Assembly: GCA_003248075.1 (NCBI GenBank)
Contig: QJYK01000076.1
Span: 1-64,000 of the forward strand
DNA length: 64,000 nt
From: Gemmatimonadota bacterium
GTDB taxonomy: Bacteria; Gemmatimonadota; Gemmatimonadetes; Longimicrobiales; Gaopeijiaceae
Direction: 5' to 3'
A program made the translations under genes and the position numbers. Below the pieces are notes generated by a model. That model searched no databases. It worked only from the letters and a program-made list of their open reading frames with translations, and had not been told where the DNA came from. Numbering within the stretch: the stretch's first letter is position 1; every line of letters starts with the position of its first letter. Positions 50,791 to 60,172 of the stretch are shown one piece after another.

Positions 50791-51753
50791 TCAGGCGCCG
50801 TCGAAGAGCGGCGTGCTGATGTACCGTTCGGCGAACGAAGGGAGCACGACCACCATGGTCTTCCCCTCCATGTCGGGGCGGGCAGCCACCTGGTAGCCGG
50901 CCACCATCGCGGCTCCGGATGAGATCCCGCACGGCAGGCCCTCCATGTGCGCGGCCAGCTTGGCCATCGCGAACGCGGCGTCGTTGGAGACGGTGATCAC
51001 CTCGTCGATGAGGTCGGTGTCGAGGATCTCCGGAACGAACCCTGCGCCGATGCCCTGGATCATGTTGCCCGGTCCGGGCTCGCCGCCGGAGAGAACCGGG
51101 CTGAGGTCGGGCTCCACCGCCACCATGCGCACGGAGGGCTTCCGTGCCTTCAACACGGAGCCGACTCCGGTCAAGGTCCCGCCGGTCCCGACGCCGGAGA
51201 TGACGACGTCCACGGCACCGGCCGTGTCGTTCCAGATCTCCTCCGCCGTGGTCCGACGGTGGATCTCCGGGTTCGCCGGGTTCACGAACTGGCCGGCTGC
51301 AACGGCGCCGGGAACCGTGCGCAGCAGCTCGTCGGCTTTGTCGAAGGCGCCCTTGATACCCTGTTCCTTGGGGGTGAGGTGCAGCTCGGCGCCCAGGTGC
51401 CGGAGCATTTTCACCCGCTCCTGGGACATGGTTTCGGGCATGGTGAGGACGCAGCGGTAGCCGCGCGCCGCGCACACCATGGCCAGTCCGATGCCCGTAT
51501 TGCCCGAGGTCGGCTCGACGATCACCGAGTCCTTGGTGATCCGGCCATCCCGCTCCCCCGCCTCGATCATCGCCACCGCGATTCGATCCTTCACACTCGC
51601 CGCGGGGTTGAAGAACTCCAGCTTGAGCAGCACGTCCGCCTTCGCTCCTTGGTGAGCGGACAGGCGCGGAACGCGAACCAATGGCGTGTCACCGATCGTG
51701 TCGAGGATGCTGTCGTACACGCGTCCACGGCCTGCAGTGAACCTGTCGGGCAT
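50791..51753 (-). CDS. cysK: cysteine synthase
   Basis: A 320-residue PLP enzyme that makes cysteine from O-acetylserine and sulfide. The PLP Lys is in ASVKDRIAV, and the glycine-rich loop is [11 protein letters not shown]. The start ATG 51753 has AGGAG upstream. It could also be cysM; cysteine synthase A is more typical by length. Confidence 0.93.
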   Translation of the reverse strand: MPDRFTAGRGRVYDSILDTIGDTPLVRVPRLSAHQGAKADVLLKLEFFNPAASVKDRIAVAMIEAGERDGRITKDSVIVEPTSGNTGIGLAMVCAARGYRCVLTMPETMSQERVKMLRHLGAELHLTPKEQGIKGAFDKADELLRTVPGAVAAGQFVNPANPEIHRRTTAEEIWNDTAGAVDVVISGVGTGGTLTGVGSVLKARKPSVRMVAVEPDLSPVLSGGEPGPGNMIQGIGAGFVPEILDTDLIDEVITVSNDAAFAMAKLAAHMEGLPCGISSGAAMVAGYQVAARPDMEGKTMVVVLPSFAERYISTPLFDGA

Positions 51754-51814
51754 TTACGCATCTCCTGTGATGGGGCCTTTACCCCTCGGAAACCGGGAAT
51801 CGTCGGGAGAAGGC

Positions 51815-53272
51815 TCACGGCTTGGAGGCTCCGGCCACCTCGAGCACCGTGACGTGCCCGAGCGAGCCGAGAGCCTCGAGGTCGATGCGCTCGGGGTCTC
51901 CGACCACGAGGATCGTCATCTCCCCGGGCCTGAGGTTCCGAGCGAAGACCGAGCGCACCGAGGCGGGTGTCACCCGCTGCACGCCCTGGAGATACCGCTC
52001 CAACCAGTCGCGGGGCAAATCCTGCGCGAGGTAGAACATCCGTCGGGACACGATCTGGGCGGGCGTCTCGAAATTGAAGACGAAGCCGTTGACCACCTGG
52101 TCCACGGCCGTGCGGACCTCCTCGTCGGTGGGCGCCGAGTCCCTCATGTCCTGCATGATGTCCAGGATCAGGCGGAGCGCCGGGACCGTGTTCTCCGGTC
52201 TCGTGCGCGTCACGGCGCCCACGATGCCGTCGTAGCGGCGAGGGGTCGTCCACAGCGACGCCGCCGAATACGCGTACCCCTCCTCGGTGCGCACGCGGGA
52301 CAGGATCCTCGAGCTGAACCCCCCCGCCCCGAGAATCGCGTTTCCGATCTGCACGGAGAAGTACGCCACGTCCTCGCCCAGGCGGACGGAGGTGGGGTGC
52401 GCCATGACCAGGACCGACTGGTCCAGGGCCCTTGGGATGAGGAAGACTCCCGGCTCCCGGCGGATGTCCGGAATCGGCGACGGGAGAAGGGGATCGCCAC
52501 AGGCGGGCCATTCTTCCAGGAGTCGTCGGAGGCGCGGCTCGATGGCGGACCACGGCAGGTCTCCCGTGACCCCGAGCACCAGGTTCCGAGGACACACGAT
52601 GCGCCGATGGAGCGCATGTAGCCGGTTCGGCCCGACAAGCTCGGGGGCCAGGTCCGCCTCCTCCATCTCCCACCCGATGGGGTGATCTCCGTAGAGCAGA
52701 CGATTGAACTCGGAGAAGGCGAGGCGCTGGGGGTCGTCCGGGCGTCGACGCACGCTCTCCATCTCACGGCCTCGCCAGACCTCCACCTCGTTCGGGTCGA
52801 AGCGCGGCTCGCGCAGCATCGCACCCCAGATCGCGAGTGCCTCGTCGAGATGCTCCGTGAGCGTATTCAGGCTGCTGGAGATCGCCTCGCCACCACCTCC
52901 GAAGCTGGTTTGGAGCGCATAGTACTCGAGCACCCGGTCGACCGAGTCCGGAGTCATGGTGGCGGTGCCACCGTAGCGGAGCAGCGCGGGGAGCGCAGTC
53001 CCAGCGCCGTAGAAATCGCGCCCGAGCCGCGCGAACCCGCCCTCGAAGCGCGCGAGCACGTTCACGAGAGGAACGGTGGGCTCCCGGAGGAAGAGCACCG
53101 GCACGCCGGAGACCTCGTGGACCTCTGGAGAAGGAGGATGGAAGTCGAGCTCGGGCACGGACAGCGCGGCGGCCGCCGACTTCCCGACGGATTGCGCGTC
53201 GGCGGCACCGGGGAACGCGAGTGCCGCCGTCGAGAGCACGGCCGCCCGGAAACCCTGGAATCGCCGGCTCAT
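51815..53272 (-). CDS. M16-family peptidase-like protein lacking the zinc motif
   Basis: A 485-residue exported protein with M16 fold (GGFARLGRDFYG, NLVLGVTGDL, SRVRTEEGYAYS). The HxxEH motif is replaced (ALPALLRYG), so it is probably catalytically inactive. It is likely the non-catalytic subunit of the active M16 protein encoded immediately upstream, with ATGA overlap. Signal peptide present. Confidence 0.85.
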   Translation of the reverse strand: MSRRFQGFRAAVLSTAALAFPGAADAQSVGKSAAAALSVPELDFHPPSPEVHEVSGVPVLFLREPTVPLVNVLARFEGGFARLGRDFYGAGTALPALLRYGGTATMTPDSVDRVLEYYALQTSFGGGGEAISSSLNTLTEHLDEALAIWGAMLREPRFDPNEVEVWRGREMESVRRRPDDPQRLAFSEFNRLLYGDHPIGWEMEEADLAPELVGPNRLHALHRRIVCPRNLVLGVTGDLPWSAIEPRLRRLLEEWPACGDPLLPSPIPDIRREPGVFLIPRALDQSVLVMAHPTSVRLGEDVAYFSVQIGNAILGAGGFSSRILSRVRTEEGYAYSAASLWTTPRRYDGIVGAVTRTRPENTVPALRLILDIMQDMRDSAPTDEEVRTAVDQVVNGFVFNFETPAQIVSRRMFYLAQDLPRDWLERYLQGVQRVTPASVRSVFARNLRPGEMTILVVGDPERIDLEALGSLGHVTVLEVAGASKP

Positions 53273-54777
53273 CCCCGCCCCGCGCGCCGGTGCAGGGTGG
53301 CGACCGTGCGGTTCTCCTGGACGAGGTACCGGCCCAGCACCGCCCGCACGTTTTCGGCCGTGACCGCCCGCAGCCTGGCCGCCGACCGGAAGGTCTCGCG
53401 CCAGTCATCGTGCAACGCCTCGGACTCGGCCAGCTGTACCGCCAGGCCCATGTTGGACTGGAGCCGCCGCACGTTGCCGGCCTCGATCTGATTGCGGACG
53501 CGACCCAGCTCCGTCTCGTCGGGGCCCTCGCTCGCGAGCCGGTCGATCTCCTCGTAGACCGCGGCCTCCACCTCGGCGGCGGCGTGGGGAGCCCGCGGGG
53601 TCACATCGATCTGGAAGAGCTGGGGGAAACGGTCTCCGGGACCCAGGGACGACACGACGGCCGTGGCGAGGCGATCCTCCAGGATCAACCGACGGTACAG
53701 CCGGGACGTCCGCCCGCCCGTGAGCAGCGCCGACGCCATCGCCAGCGCAGGCGCCTCGCCGGACAGGGATGACGGGACGTGCCAACCGATCCGCAGGGCC
53801 GGCTCCGCATCCCACACCACCTCGACCCGGCGCTCGCCCCTCTGGGGAGGCTCGACGGCGAGCACCGGCGGGGGCTCCTCGCCACGTGGGATCGGGCTCA
53901 TGTACCGATCCGCCCAGGCCACGACCTGGTCCGGATCTACATCACCGACGATGGTGACCACCGCGTTGTTCGGCGCATAGAATCGGCGGAAATAGCTCGC
54001 CACGTCGCGGCGACTCAGCGTCTCGAGATCCGACATGTACCCCACGACGGGAACACCGTATGGGTGCATCGTGAACGCCACGGCGAGGTGTTGCTCGTAG
54101 AGGAGGCCGCCCGGGTTCGTGTCCACGCGCATGCGTCGCTCTTCGGTCACCACGTCTCGTTCGGAGTAGAACTCCCGGAACACCGGCCTCGCCATGCGGT
54201 CCGCCTCAAGCACGAACCAGAGCTCGGTACGGTTCGACGGCAGCTCGACGAAGTAGATCGTCGCCTCACTCGTGGTCGTGGCGTTCAGGCCCTGGGCCCC
54301 GGCTCGGGTGAGGATCCGGTCGAACTCGTTGGGCACGACGTACTGTCGCGCGGTGTCCTCCAGCGCCGAGATCCTGTCGCGCAGGCGCGCGACCTCGGTC
54401 GTGTCACCCCGCGCCCGCGCCGACAACAGGGTGTCGTGGGTCATGTCCGTGCGCTCGAACAGCGGCAGCTCGGCTTCGACATCGGTGGTCCCGATCGACG
54501 TGGTCCCCTTGAAGAGCATGTGCTCCAGCAGATGGGCGACCCCCGTGGTACCGAGGTACTCGTGGACGCCGCCCACGGAGTAGCGGACGACGAACGCGAC
54601 CGTGGGCGCACCAGGGCGGGGGAGCACCATCAGGCGCAGGCCGTTCTCCAGGACCACGCGCCGCACCGGCAGCCGCTCTCCGAGGGTGGGCTCCTGGGCG
54701 ACGACGGTCGAAGTCGCCATCGAAGCCGCGAGGACGGCGATCAGCGGCGCGAGCCGCAGGCTGCCGAAGCACGTCAT
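53269..54777 (-). CDS. M16-family zinc metallopeptidase
   Basis: A 502-residue exported peptidase with HxxEH motif HLLEH in GVAHLLEHMLFKG and a later downstream Glu in ERRMR. M16 peptidases work as a pair with an inactive partner, here the following gene. ATG 54777 is chosen because a signal peptide follows it. It probably degrades peptides in the periplasm or outside. Confidence 0.88.
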   Translation of the reverse strand: MTCFGSLRLAPLIAVLAASMATSTVVAQEPTLGERLPVRRVVLENGLRLMVLPRPGAPTVAFVVRYSVGGVHEYLGTTGVAHLLEHMLFKGTTSIGTTDVEAELPLFERTDMTHDTLLSARARGDTTEVARLRDRISALEDTARQYVVPNEFDRILTRAGAQGLNATTTSEATIYFVELPSNRTELWFVLEADRMARPVFREFYSERDVVTEERRMRVDTNPGGLLYEQHLAVAFTMHPYGVPVVGYMSDLETLSRRDVASYFRRFYAPNNAVVTIVGDVDPDQVVAWADRYMSPIPRGEEPPPVLAVEPPQRGERRVEVVWDAEPALRIGWHVPSSLSGEAPALAMASALLTGGRTSRLYRRLILEDRLATAVVSSLGPGDRFPQLFQIDVTPRAPHAAAEVEAAVYEEIDRLASEGPDETELGRVRNQIEAGNVRRLQSNMGLAVQLAESEALHDDWRETFRSAARLRAVTAENVRAVLGRYLVQENRTVATLHRRAGRG

Positions 54778-54784
54778 CCGAAGG

Positions 54785-55609
54785 TCACGATTGACAGGAC
54801 GGGCAATAGAAGGCGGATCGGTTGGAGAAGACCACGCGCCGAATCGAGGTTCCGCAACGCCGGCAGGGCTCGCCTTCGCACCCATAGACATACAGCTTCC
54901 GCGCGTACGCTCCCGAGCCTCCTTCGGCGTCGCGATAATCACGGATGGTCGTCCCCCCATGGTCGATGGCCGCTCGCAGCACGGTCCGGAGCGAACGCAG
55001 CAGGCCCCTCGCTTCGGCCCGGGTCACCCGGTTCGCCGGTCGCTGGGGATGGATCCCGGCCAGATAGAGGGCCTCCGCCGCGTAGATGTTCCCGACCCCT
55101 GCGATACGACGCTGGTCGAGCAGCCATGACCGCACGGGCGTGCGCGACGTGGCGAGCGAGGCATGGAGCCGGGGCGATCGGAGGGAGGGGTCGAGCGGCT
55201 CCGGGCCCATGCCGTCGGACCGACGGGCCCATACGTCACCGGGGAGCGCCTCCACCGTGCCGAAGCGCCGGACGTCGTCGAAGACCAGGACGCTCCCGTC
55301 CTGGAATCGGACGATCACCGCCGCGTGCCTGGGGCGCCTGGAGCCCTTCGGGGGTCCGGGGAAGGGAAGCAGCCGCCCGGTCATCCCCAGATTCACGGCC
55401 ACGACCGACCCGTCGTCGAGCACATGGACCACGTTCTTGCCGCGACGCTCGACCGAGGTGATCCGGCGCCCCTTCACGTTCCGGCGGAAGGTGGCCAGGG
55501 GCTGGCGCAGGACATCGGGGCGGATGACGCGGGCCGAGGCGATGGTCCTTCCCACCACCGCGCGCCTGAGCCCCCGGACGATGGTCTCGGCTTCGGGAAG
55601 CTCCGGCAC
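54785..55609 (-). CDS. mutM: formamidopyrimidine-DNA glycosylase
   Basis: A 274-residue base-excision repair enzyme removing 8-oxoguanine. The start MPELPEAETI has catalytic Pro2 and Glu3, and the C-terminal four-Cys zinc finger (CRRCGTS...CPSCQS) binds DNA. It also has AP-lyase activity in this family. It follows purD by 54 bp. Confidence 0.95.
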   Translation of the reverse strand: MPELPEAETIVRGLRRAVVGRTIASARVIRPDVLRQPLATFRRNVKGRRITSVERRGKNVVHVLDDGSVVAVNLGMTGRLLPFPGPPKGSRRPRHAAVIVRFQDGSVLVFDDVRRFGTVEALPGDVWARRSDGMGPEPLDPSLRSPRLHASLATSRTPVRSWLLDQRRIAGVGNIYAAEALYLAGIHPQRPANRVTRAEARGLLRSLRTVLRAAIDHGGTTIRDYRDAEGGSGAYARKLYVYGCEGEPCRRCGTSIRRVVFSNRSAFYCPSCQS

Positions 55610-55663
55610 GGTCGTGCCTGCCTCAGTCCCCGACCCGGACCGCGGTTCCCGCGGACGTCACGA

Positions 55664-56947
55664 TCATGTTCCGCCCCTCCTCTCCCGCTCGCGCCACCCG
55701 ATGTCCCGCCTGTGGAAGGCCCCCTCGAACGACACGCCCGCAGCCCCGGCGCGGCTCCGCTCTCCGGCGTCCTGGAAGGTCGCGCCCGTGCCCGTGACCG
55801 CGAGAACGCGTCCCCCCGAGGTGACCAGCCGGCCGTTCTCGACCCGCGTGCCCGCATGGAAGACGGTGACGTCGGCGCTTTCCAGGCCCGGTTCGAACCG
55901 GATCTCCTTGCCCTTCTCGTAGGATCCCGGGTAACCCGCGGAGGCCACCACGGTGCTCACGGCCGCTCCCTGCTTCCAACGGGCCGAGCGTCCGGCCAGG
56001 CTCCCCCCCTCGGCCACCGCGCCCAGCAGCTCGAGGAGCGACGACTCCATCAGGGGGAGGACCGCCTGTGTTTCCGGATCGCCGAAGCGACAATTGAACT
56101 CGACGACCCTGAGGCCGCCCGACGTGAGCATCAAGCCGGCGTACAGGAGCCCGCGAAACGGCGCACCATCGTCCGAGAGAGCCTTGAGCGTCGGTGCGAA
56201 GATCCGGGTGCGGGCCTCTTCGAGGACGGCGGAGGTCGCGATGCCCACGGGGGCATACGCGCCCATGCCGCCGGTATTCGGCCCGGTGTCGCCCTCGCCC
56301 ACCCGCTTGTGGTCCTGGGAGGGGAGCAGCAGCAGGGCACGGGCTCCGTCGGTGAGCGCGAACAGTGAAAGCTCCTCGCCCTGCATGAACTCTTCGACGA
56401 CGACCTCCCGGCCTGCCTCGCCGAAGGTCAGGTCGCCGAGCATGGAATCGAGGGCGGCCTCGGCCTCCTCGACGGTGGGGCACACCATCGCTCCCTTGCC
56501 CGCAGCGAGGCCCGAGGCCTTGATCACGATGGGTGCGCCGCGCTCCCGCACCCAGGAACGTGCGGCGTCACGGTCTCGGAAGGTCCGGTATTCCGCGGTG
56601 GGCACGCCCGCGCCGCGCATCAGGTCCTTCGCATACGCCTTGCTGGCCTCGATGCGCGCGGCCTGTCGGGTGGGTCCGAAGACCGGCAGCCCCTTCGCCT
56701 GGAAACGGTCCACGATTCCGGCGGCCAGGGGAGCTTCCGGACCGACCACCGTGAGGTCGATCCGTTGCGACGCCGCCCACCCCGAAAGGGCCTCGATGTC
56801 GGTGGGCTCGATCGGCACGCTCCCGCAGTGCGGCGCCATTCCTCCGTTGGGCCGAGTGGCGAAGAACAGGGCCCCCGGGGCGTCCCGGCGGAGCTTCCAC
56901 AGGAGGGCGTGCTCCCGCCCTCCGTTTCCGACGATCAGAATGCGCAT
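55664..56947 (-). CDS. purD: phosphoribosylamine-glycine ligase
   Basis: A 427-residue ATP-grasp enzyme of purine synthesis. MRILIVGNGGREHAL starts the N domain; ATP-grasp motifs include IVIKASGLAAGKGAM and GDTGPNTGGMGAY, and FNCRFGDPETQ holds metal ligands. It probably heads the leftward purD-mutM-M16 pair group. Confidence 0.96.
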   Translation of the reverse strand: MRILIVGNGGREHALLWKLRRDAPGALFFATRPNGGMAPHCGSVPIEPTDIEALSGWAASQRIDLTVVGPEAPLAAGIVDRFQAKGLPVFGPTRQAARIEASKAYAKDLMRGAGVPTAEYRTFRDRDAARSWVRERGAPIVIKASGLAAGKGAMVCPTVEEAEAALDSMLGDLTFGEAGREVVVEEFMQGEELSLFALTDGARALLLLPSQDHKRVGEGDTGPNTGGMGAYAPVGIATSAVLEEARTRIFAPTLKALSDDGAPFRGLLYAGLMLTSGGLRVVEFNCRFGDPETQAVLPLMESSLLELLGAVAEGGSLAGRSARWKQGAAVSTVVASAGYPGSYEKGKEIRFEPGLESADVTVFHAGTRVENGRLVTSGGRVLAVTGTGATFQDAGERSRAGAAGVSFEGAFHRRDIGWRERERRGGT

Positions 56948-57002
56948 GGGGGCGAAGATAACAGGTTGGCGCTTCCCGTGGTCGCGGTCGGAAGCGCTTG
57001 CA

Positions 57003-57032
57003 TTGCAACGCCGCGGGCGCTTCGTCTATCCT
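57003..57032 (+). promoter_or_regulatory. candidate promoter of the secreted beta-rich protein gene
   Basis: TTGCAA at 57003-57008 and TATCCT at 57027-57032, 18 bp apart. The same -10 sequence, TATCCT, appears before guaB. The leader would be about 55 nt. Confidence 0.45.
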
Positions 57033-57094
57033 ACGTGGCACCAGGCTTGCACCCGCTCGAGCCGCGACCCCGCCATCCCTCTCCGGAGATGAAC

Positions 57095-57601
57095 ATGCGT
57101 CGATTCCTGGCCGCCCTGGCGGTTGCTGCGATCCCCGCGCTCCTGCCGGGCGATGCGTCCGCCCAGACCGAGGTCGGACCCTATCTCGCCTTCCACGACG
57201 ACCAGGACATCGGTGTGGGAGGCTTCTTCAAGGTCGCGGTGCCGTCCATCGAGCCGGGGCTCTGGTTCGGGGCGGACGTGGGTGCCTTCTTCCCGGACGA
57301 CTCGCCGGGTGTGGATCGGGAGTACTTCGAGCTGAATCTGGACGCCTTCTGGGACGTTCCGGTCTCCGACGCGTCGTTGTCGCCCTTCGTGATGGCGGGG
57401 CTGCGCATAGGCCGCACCACCGCGAAGCTGGATCCGCCCGGGGAGGATCACAGGGACACCAGGCTGGCGATCAACGCGGGCGGGGGCATCGCGTTCGGCG
57501 TCGGAGATGTCCGCCCGGTGGCCGGCCTCAAGATCGAGCTCGGAGACGGCTCGGCTTTCGTGCTCTTCGGACGCATCGCCTTCGGCAGGGGGCGCGACTG
57601 A
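57095..57601 (+). CDS. small exported beta-rich protein, outer-membrane-like
   Basis: A 168-residue protein with signal peptide (GDASAQ cleavage). The mature part has alternating strand patterns and ends RIAFGRGRD; it may be an eight-strand beta-barrel (TTAKLDP, FGADVGAFF, KIELGDGSAFVLFGRIAF). GGAG at 57085-57088 is well placed for ATG 57095, better than for ATG 57089. Function unknown. Confidence 0.65.
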   Translation: MRRFLAALAVAAIPALLPGDASAQTEVGPYLAFHDDQDIGVGGFFKVAVPSIEPGLWFGADVGAFFPDDSPGVDREYFELNLDAFWDVPVSDASLSPFVMAGLRIGRTTAKLDPPGEDHRDTRLAINAGGGIAFGVGDVRPVAGLKIELGDGSAFVLFGRIAFGRGRD

Positions 57602-57633
57602 GCGGCTTGCGGCGGGCACCGCCTGCATGAAGA

Positions 57634-57669
57634 AGCGGGCCGGCTCCCCTGTTCGGGGACCGGCCCGCT
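57634..57669. terminator. bidirectional hairpin terminator between convergent genes
   Basis: A stem of AGCGGGCCGG/CCGGCCCGCT plus TCCCC/GGGGA with a TGTTC loop and one bulged C. It separates the secreted protein gene from the M48 peptidase gene. Short T-rich tracts lie on both sides (GGTTTC, TTCTTC), fitting termination in both directions. Confidence 0.7.
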
Positions 57670-57697
57670 GGTTTCGGGGTGCCCGACGCGCGTGGAG

Positions 57698-58699
57698 CTA
57701 GGAGCGGCGACCCATGAACTGGTCTCCCATCCGTCGCGCCGCCGCCGTCACGGAGTCGAGGAAGTCCTTCGCGCCTTCGGCGTAGGCCTGGGCGGCCTCG
57801 CGCAGATCCTCCCGGTAGGCGGGGTCTGCGTCTCCCTGGCGCGCGTACTCGCCACGGATGATCCGATCGTAATCGCCAGCCTCGATCCACGCGCGCAGCT
57901 CGCTGACGCGCAGCACGTAGAACGGGTGTGTCGATCCGATGAGGTTGAGGATCTTGAAGACCTGGTCCGCTACATCCCCGCCCTCGCGGTACTCCTCGGC
58001 CTGGACGATGAACTCCTGTAGGCTCGTCTCGTCGGTGTCGCCGCCACCCGCCATCTTGAGCATGGTTCGCATCACGATCTCGGGGTCTTGTACGGCGAGG
58101 AGCCCGGCGCGGTCGCAGGACAGCTCGCTCTTACGCGACCATTCGAGGAGGGCCACCAGGACGGCTCGCGCTGCCAGCCCCACGATGGGGAAGCCCATCT
58201 GGGCGAGCTGCAGGAGCAGGTACGTCATCGTGCGATAGAGCACGTGGTCGCTCAGGATGTGCCCGAGCTCGTGGCCGATGACGTACGAGAGCTCGTCGTC
58301 CTCGAGGAGCTTCACCGTCCCCGAGTTGAGGATGATGAAGGGCTGCTCCATCCCGTAGGCGCCGGCGTTCACGATCGGCGTCTGCGAGATGTACATCGGG
58401 TAGTGCGTCTCGCAGTCCAGGGTCTTGAGGACCTCGGTGTAGAGCTCATGGACCCGCGGGAACTGGTTCGCGCTGACCCGGACGGCGTTGGCCTGGAACG
58501 CGAGCCGCACGGGCTTCTCCCCGAAGAATCCGAAGAGCTTGCGCAGCACCTCGTCGAAGACCGGGATGCGTCGGAGGGCGGCCAGGGCCGCCTTGTCCGC
58601 GGGGTGCTCCCAGGAACGGGGCGCGATATCCGTCAGGATGCGGCGTGCCCGCGCCCGCTCGTCCCCCCGCTCCTCGGTGCGATCCTGCTCGTCGGCCAT
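57698..58699 (-). CDS. M48-family zinc metallopeptidase
   Basis: A 333-residue peptidase with HELGH and a following helix pair (about residues 180-215), and SELSCDRAGL carrying the third-ligand Glu. Related proteins process membrane or lipoprotein substrates. ATG 58699 is preferred because GAGGAAGAGAAC precedes it; the frame is open to 58732. No signal peptide; membrane attachment is likely through internal hydrophobic segments. Confidence 0.85.
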   Translation of the reverse strand: MADEQDRTEERGDERARARRILTDIAPRSWEHPADKAALAALRRIPVFDEVLRKLFGFFGEKPVRLAFQANAVRVSANQFPRVHELYTEVLKTLDCETHYPMYISQTPIVNAGAYGMEQPFIILNSGTVKLLEDDELSYVIGHELGHILSDHVLYRTMTYLLLQLAQMGFPIVGLAARAVLVALLEWSRKSELSCDRAGLLAVQDPEIVMRTMLKMAGGGDTDETSLQEFIVQAEEYREGGDVADQVFKILNLIGSTHPFYVLRVSELRAWIEAGDYDRIIRGEYARQGDADPAYREDLREAAQAYAEGAKDFLDSVTAAARRMGDQFMGRRS

Positions 58700-58809
58700 G
58701 TTCTCTTCCTCATCTTTTGGCCCCGCTCCCACACCCGGAGCGGGGCTCGAAACTCGGCTGCTCCCACCTACGGTCCCCTCGGATACGGGGTTTCATACCC
58801 CGCGGGTCC

Positions 58810-59973
58810 TCAACGGTCCAGAACGCGGGCCAGATCCTCGATCAGGTCCGCCTCGTCTTCGATGCCGACGGAGAGGCGGACCAGTCCGGGTGTGAGGCCC
58901 ATCGCCTCGCGGCGCTCCTCCGGCACCGACGCATGGGTCATGAGAGCCGGCACGCTGATCAGCGACTCCACGCCGCCGAGACTCTCGGCCAGCGCGAACC
59001 AGCGGCAATGCTCCGTCAGCGCGCGTGCTCGCTCGATGGTGCCGACGTCGACCGAGACCATGCCGGTGAAACCGTCCATCTGGCGGCACGCCAGCTCGTG
59101 CTGGGGGTGCGATGGCAGCCCGGGGTAGAGGACGCGGTCGACCGCCGGATGCGCCTCCAGGAAGCGCGCGACCGCCATGCCGTTGGCGTTGTGCTGGCGC
59201 ATGCGCACGTGGAGCGTCTTGATCCCCCTGAGCGTGAGGAAGCAGTCCATGGGTCCCGGCACGGCGCCCGTGGACTTGCGCAGGAAGGACAGCTCCTCGG
59301 CGAGCTCGAGGTCGCCCACGGCCACGATCCCACCGATCACGTCCGAGTGACCGTTCACGTACTTCGTAGACGAGTGGACCACGAAATCGGCCCCCAGCTC
59401 GAGGGGCCGCTGGTTGTACGGAGAGGCGAACGTGTTGTCCACGGAGAGCAGGGCCCCGGCGTCGTGGGCCAGCGCGGCGAGCGCGCCCACGTCGCTGATC
59501 CGCATCAGGGGATTGGTCGGTGTCTCGATGTGTATCAGCTGGGTCTCCGGCCGAACAGCCGCCCGCACGGCCTCCACGTCGCTGGCGTCGACGTAGGAGA
59601 ATCCGATCCCCAGTCGGGCCAGGACCCGGCTGAACATGCGGGTCGTTCCCCCGTACGTGTTCTCCTCGGTGACCACGTGGTCTCCCGCCGACAGTCGCTT
59701 GACGATCGCTTCGATCGCGGCCAGCCCGGAGGCGAACGCGACGGCGCCCGCCCCGGATTCCAGGGCCGCCATGTTGGCTTCCAGCGCTTCCCGTGTCGGG
59801 TTGGCCGTACGTCCGTAGTCATAGTGACCGTGTGGGTGGCCGACCGCGGGCTGAACGTAGGTCGAAGTCTGGAAGATCGGCGTCATGATGGCGCCGGTGA
59901 CGGGCTCGGGGGCCACCCCGGCGTGGATCGCTCGCGTGCCGAAGCCGGCAGCGTCGTGGTCGTGTCGACTCAT
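58810..59973 (-). CDS. transsulfuration-family PLP enzyme (cystathionine gamma-synthase/lyase type)
   Basis: A 387-residue enzyme with PLP Lys in VHSSTKYVNGHSDV and substrate-binding motif YDYGRTANPTR. It is the second member of the family in the window and is closer in motif pattern to cystathionine gamma-synthase and beta/gamma-lyases. The start is ATG 59973; the upstream part of the frame lies opposite glmM. Confidence 0.88.
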   Translation of the reverse strand: MSRHDHDAAGFGTRAIHAGVAPEPVTGAIMTPIFQTSTYVQPAVGHPHGHYDYGRTANPTREALEANMAALESGAGAVAFASGLAAIEAIVKRLSAGDHVVTEENTYGGTTRMFSRVLARLGIGFSYVDASDVEAVRAAVRPETQLIHIETPTNPLMRISDVGALAALAHDAGALLSVDNTFASPYNQRPLELGADFVVHSSTKYVNGHSDVIGGIVAVGDLELAEELSFLRKSTGAVPGPMDCFLTLRGIKTLHVRMRQHNANGMAVARFLEAHPAVDRVLYPGLPSHPQHELACRQMDGFTGMVSVDVGTIERARALTEHCRWFALAESLGGVESLISVPALMTHASVPEERREAMGLTPGLVRLSVGIEDEADLIEDLARVLDR

Positions 59974-60172
59974 GATCGTCCTGGAGCGCGCGTACGTGGG
60001 ACCGCCCAAGCTACCGGGCTGGCCTGCGGCCTTCCAGACGGGCCGGCCATGCAGGCCCGGGGGCCGGCGGAATCCCGTGCCGTGCCACCGGGGTTCGTTG
60101 ACGTCGCCCCGGCGTATCCGGCAAGTTGGATCGCGCCACACTCCCAGAACTCGAGACACCGCCACGCGGTCG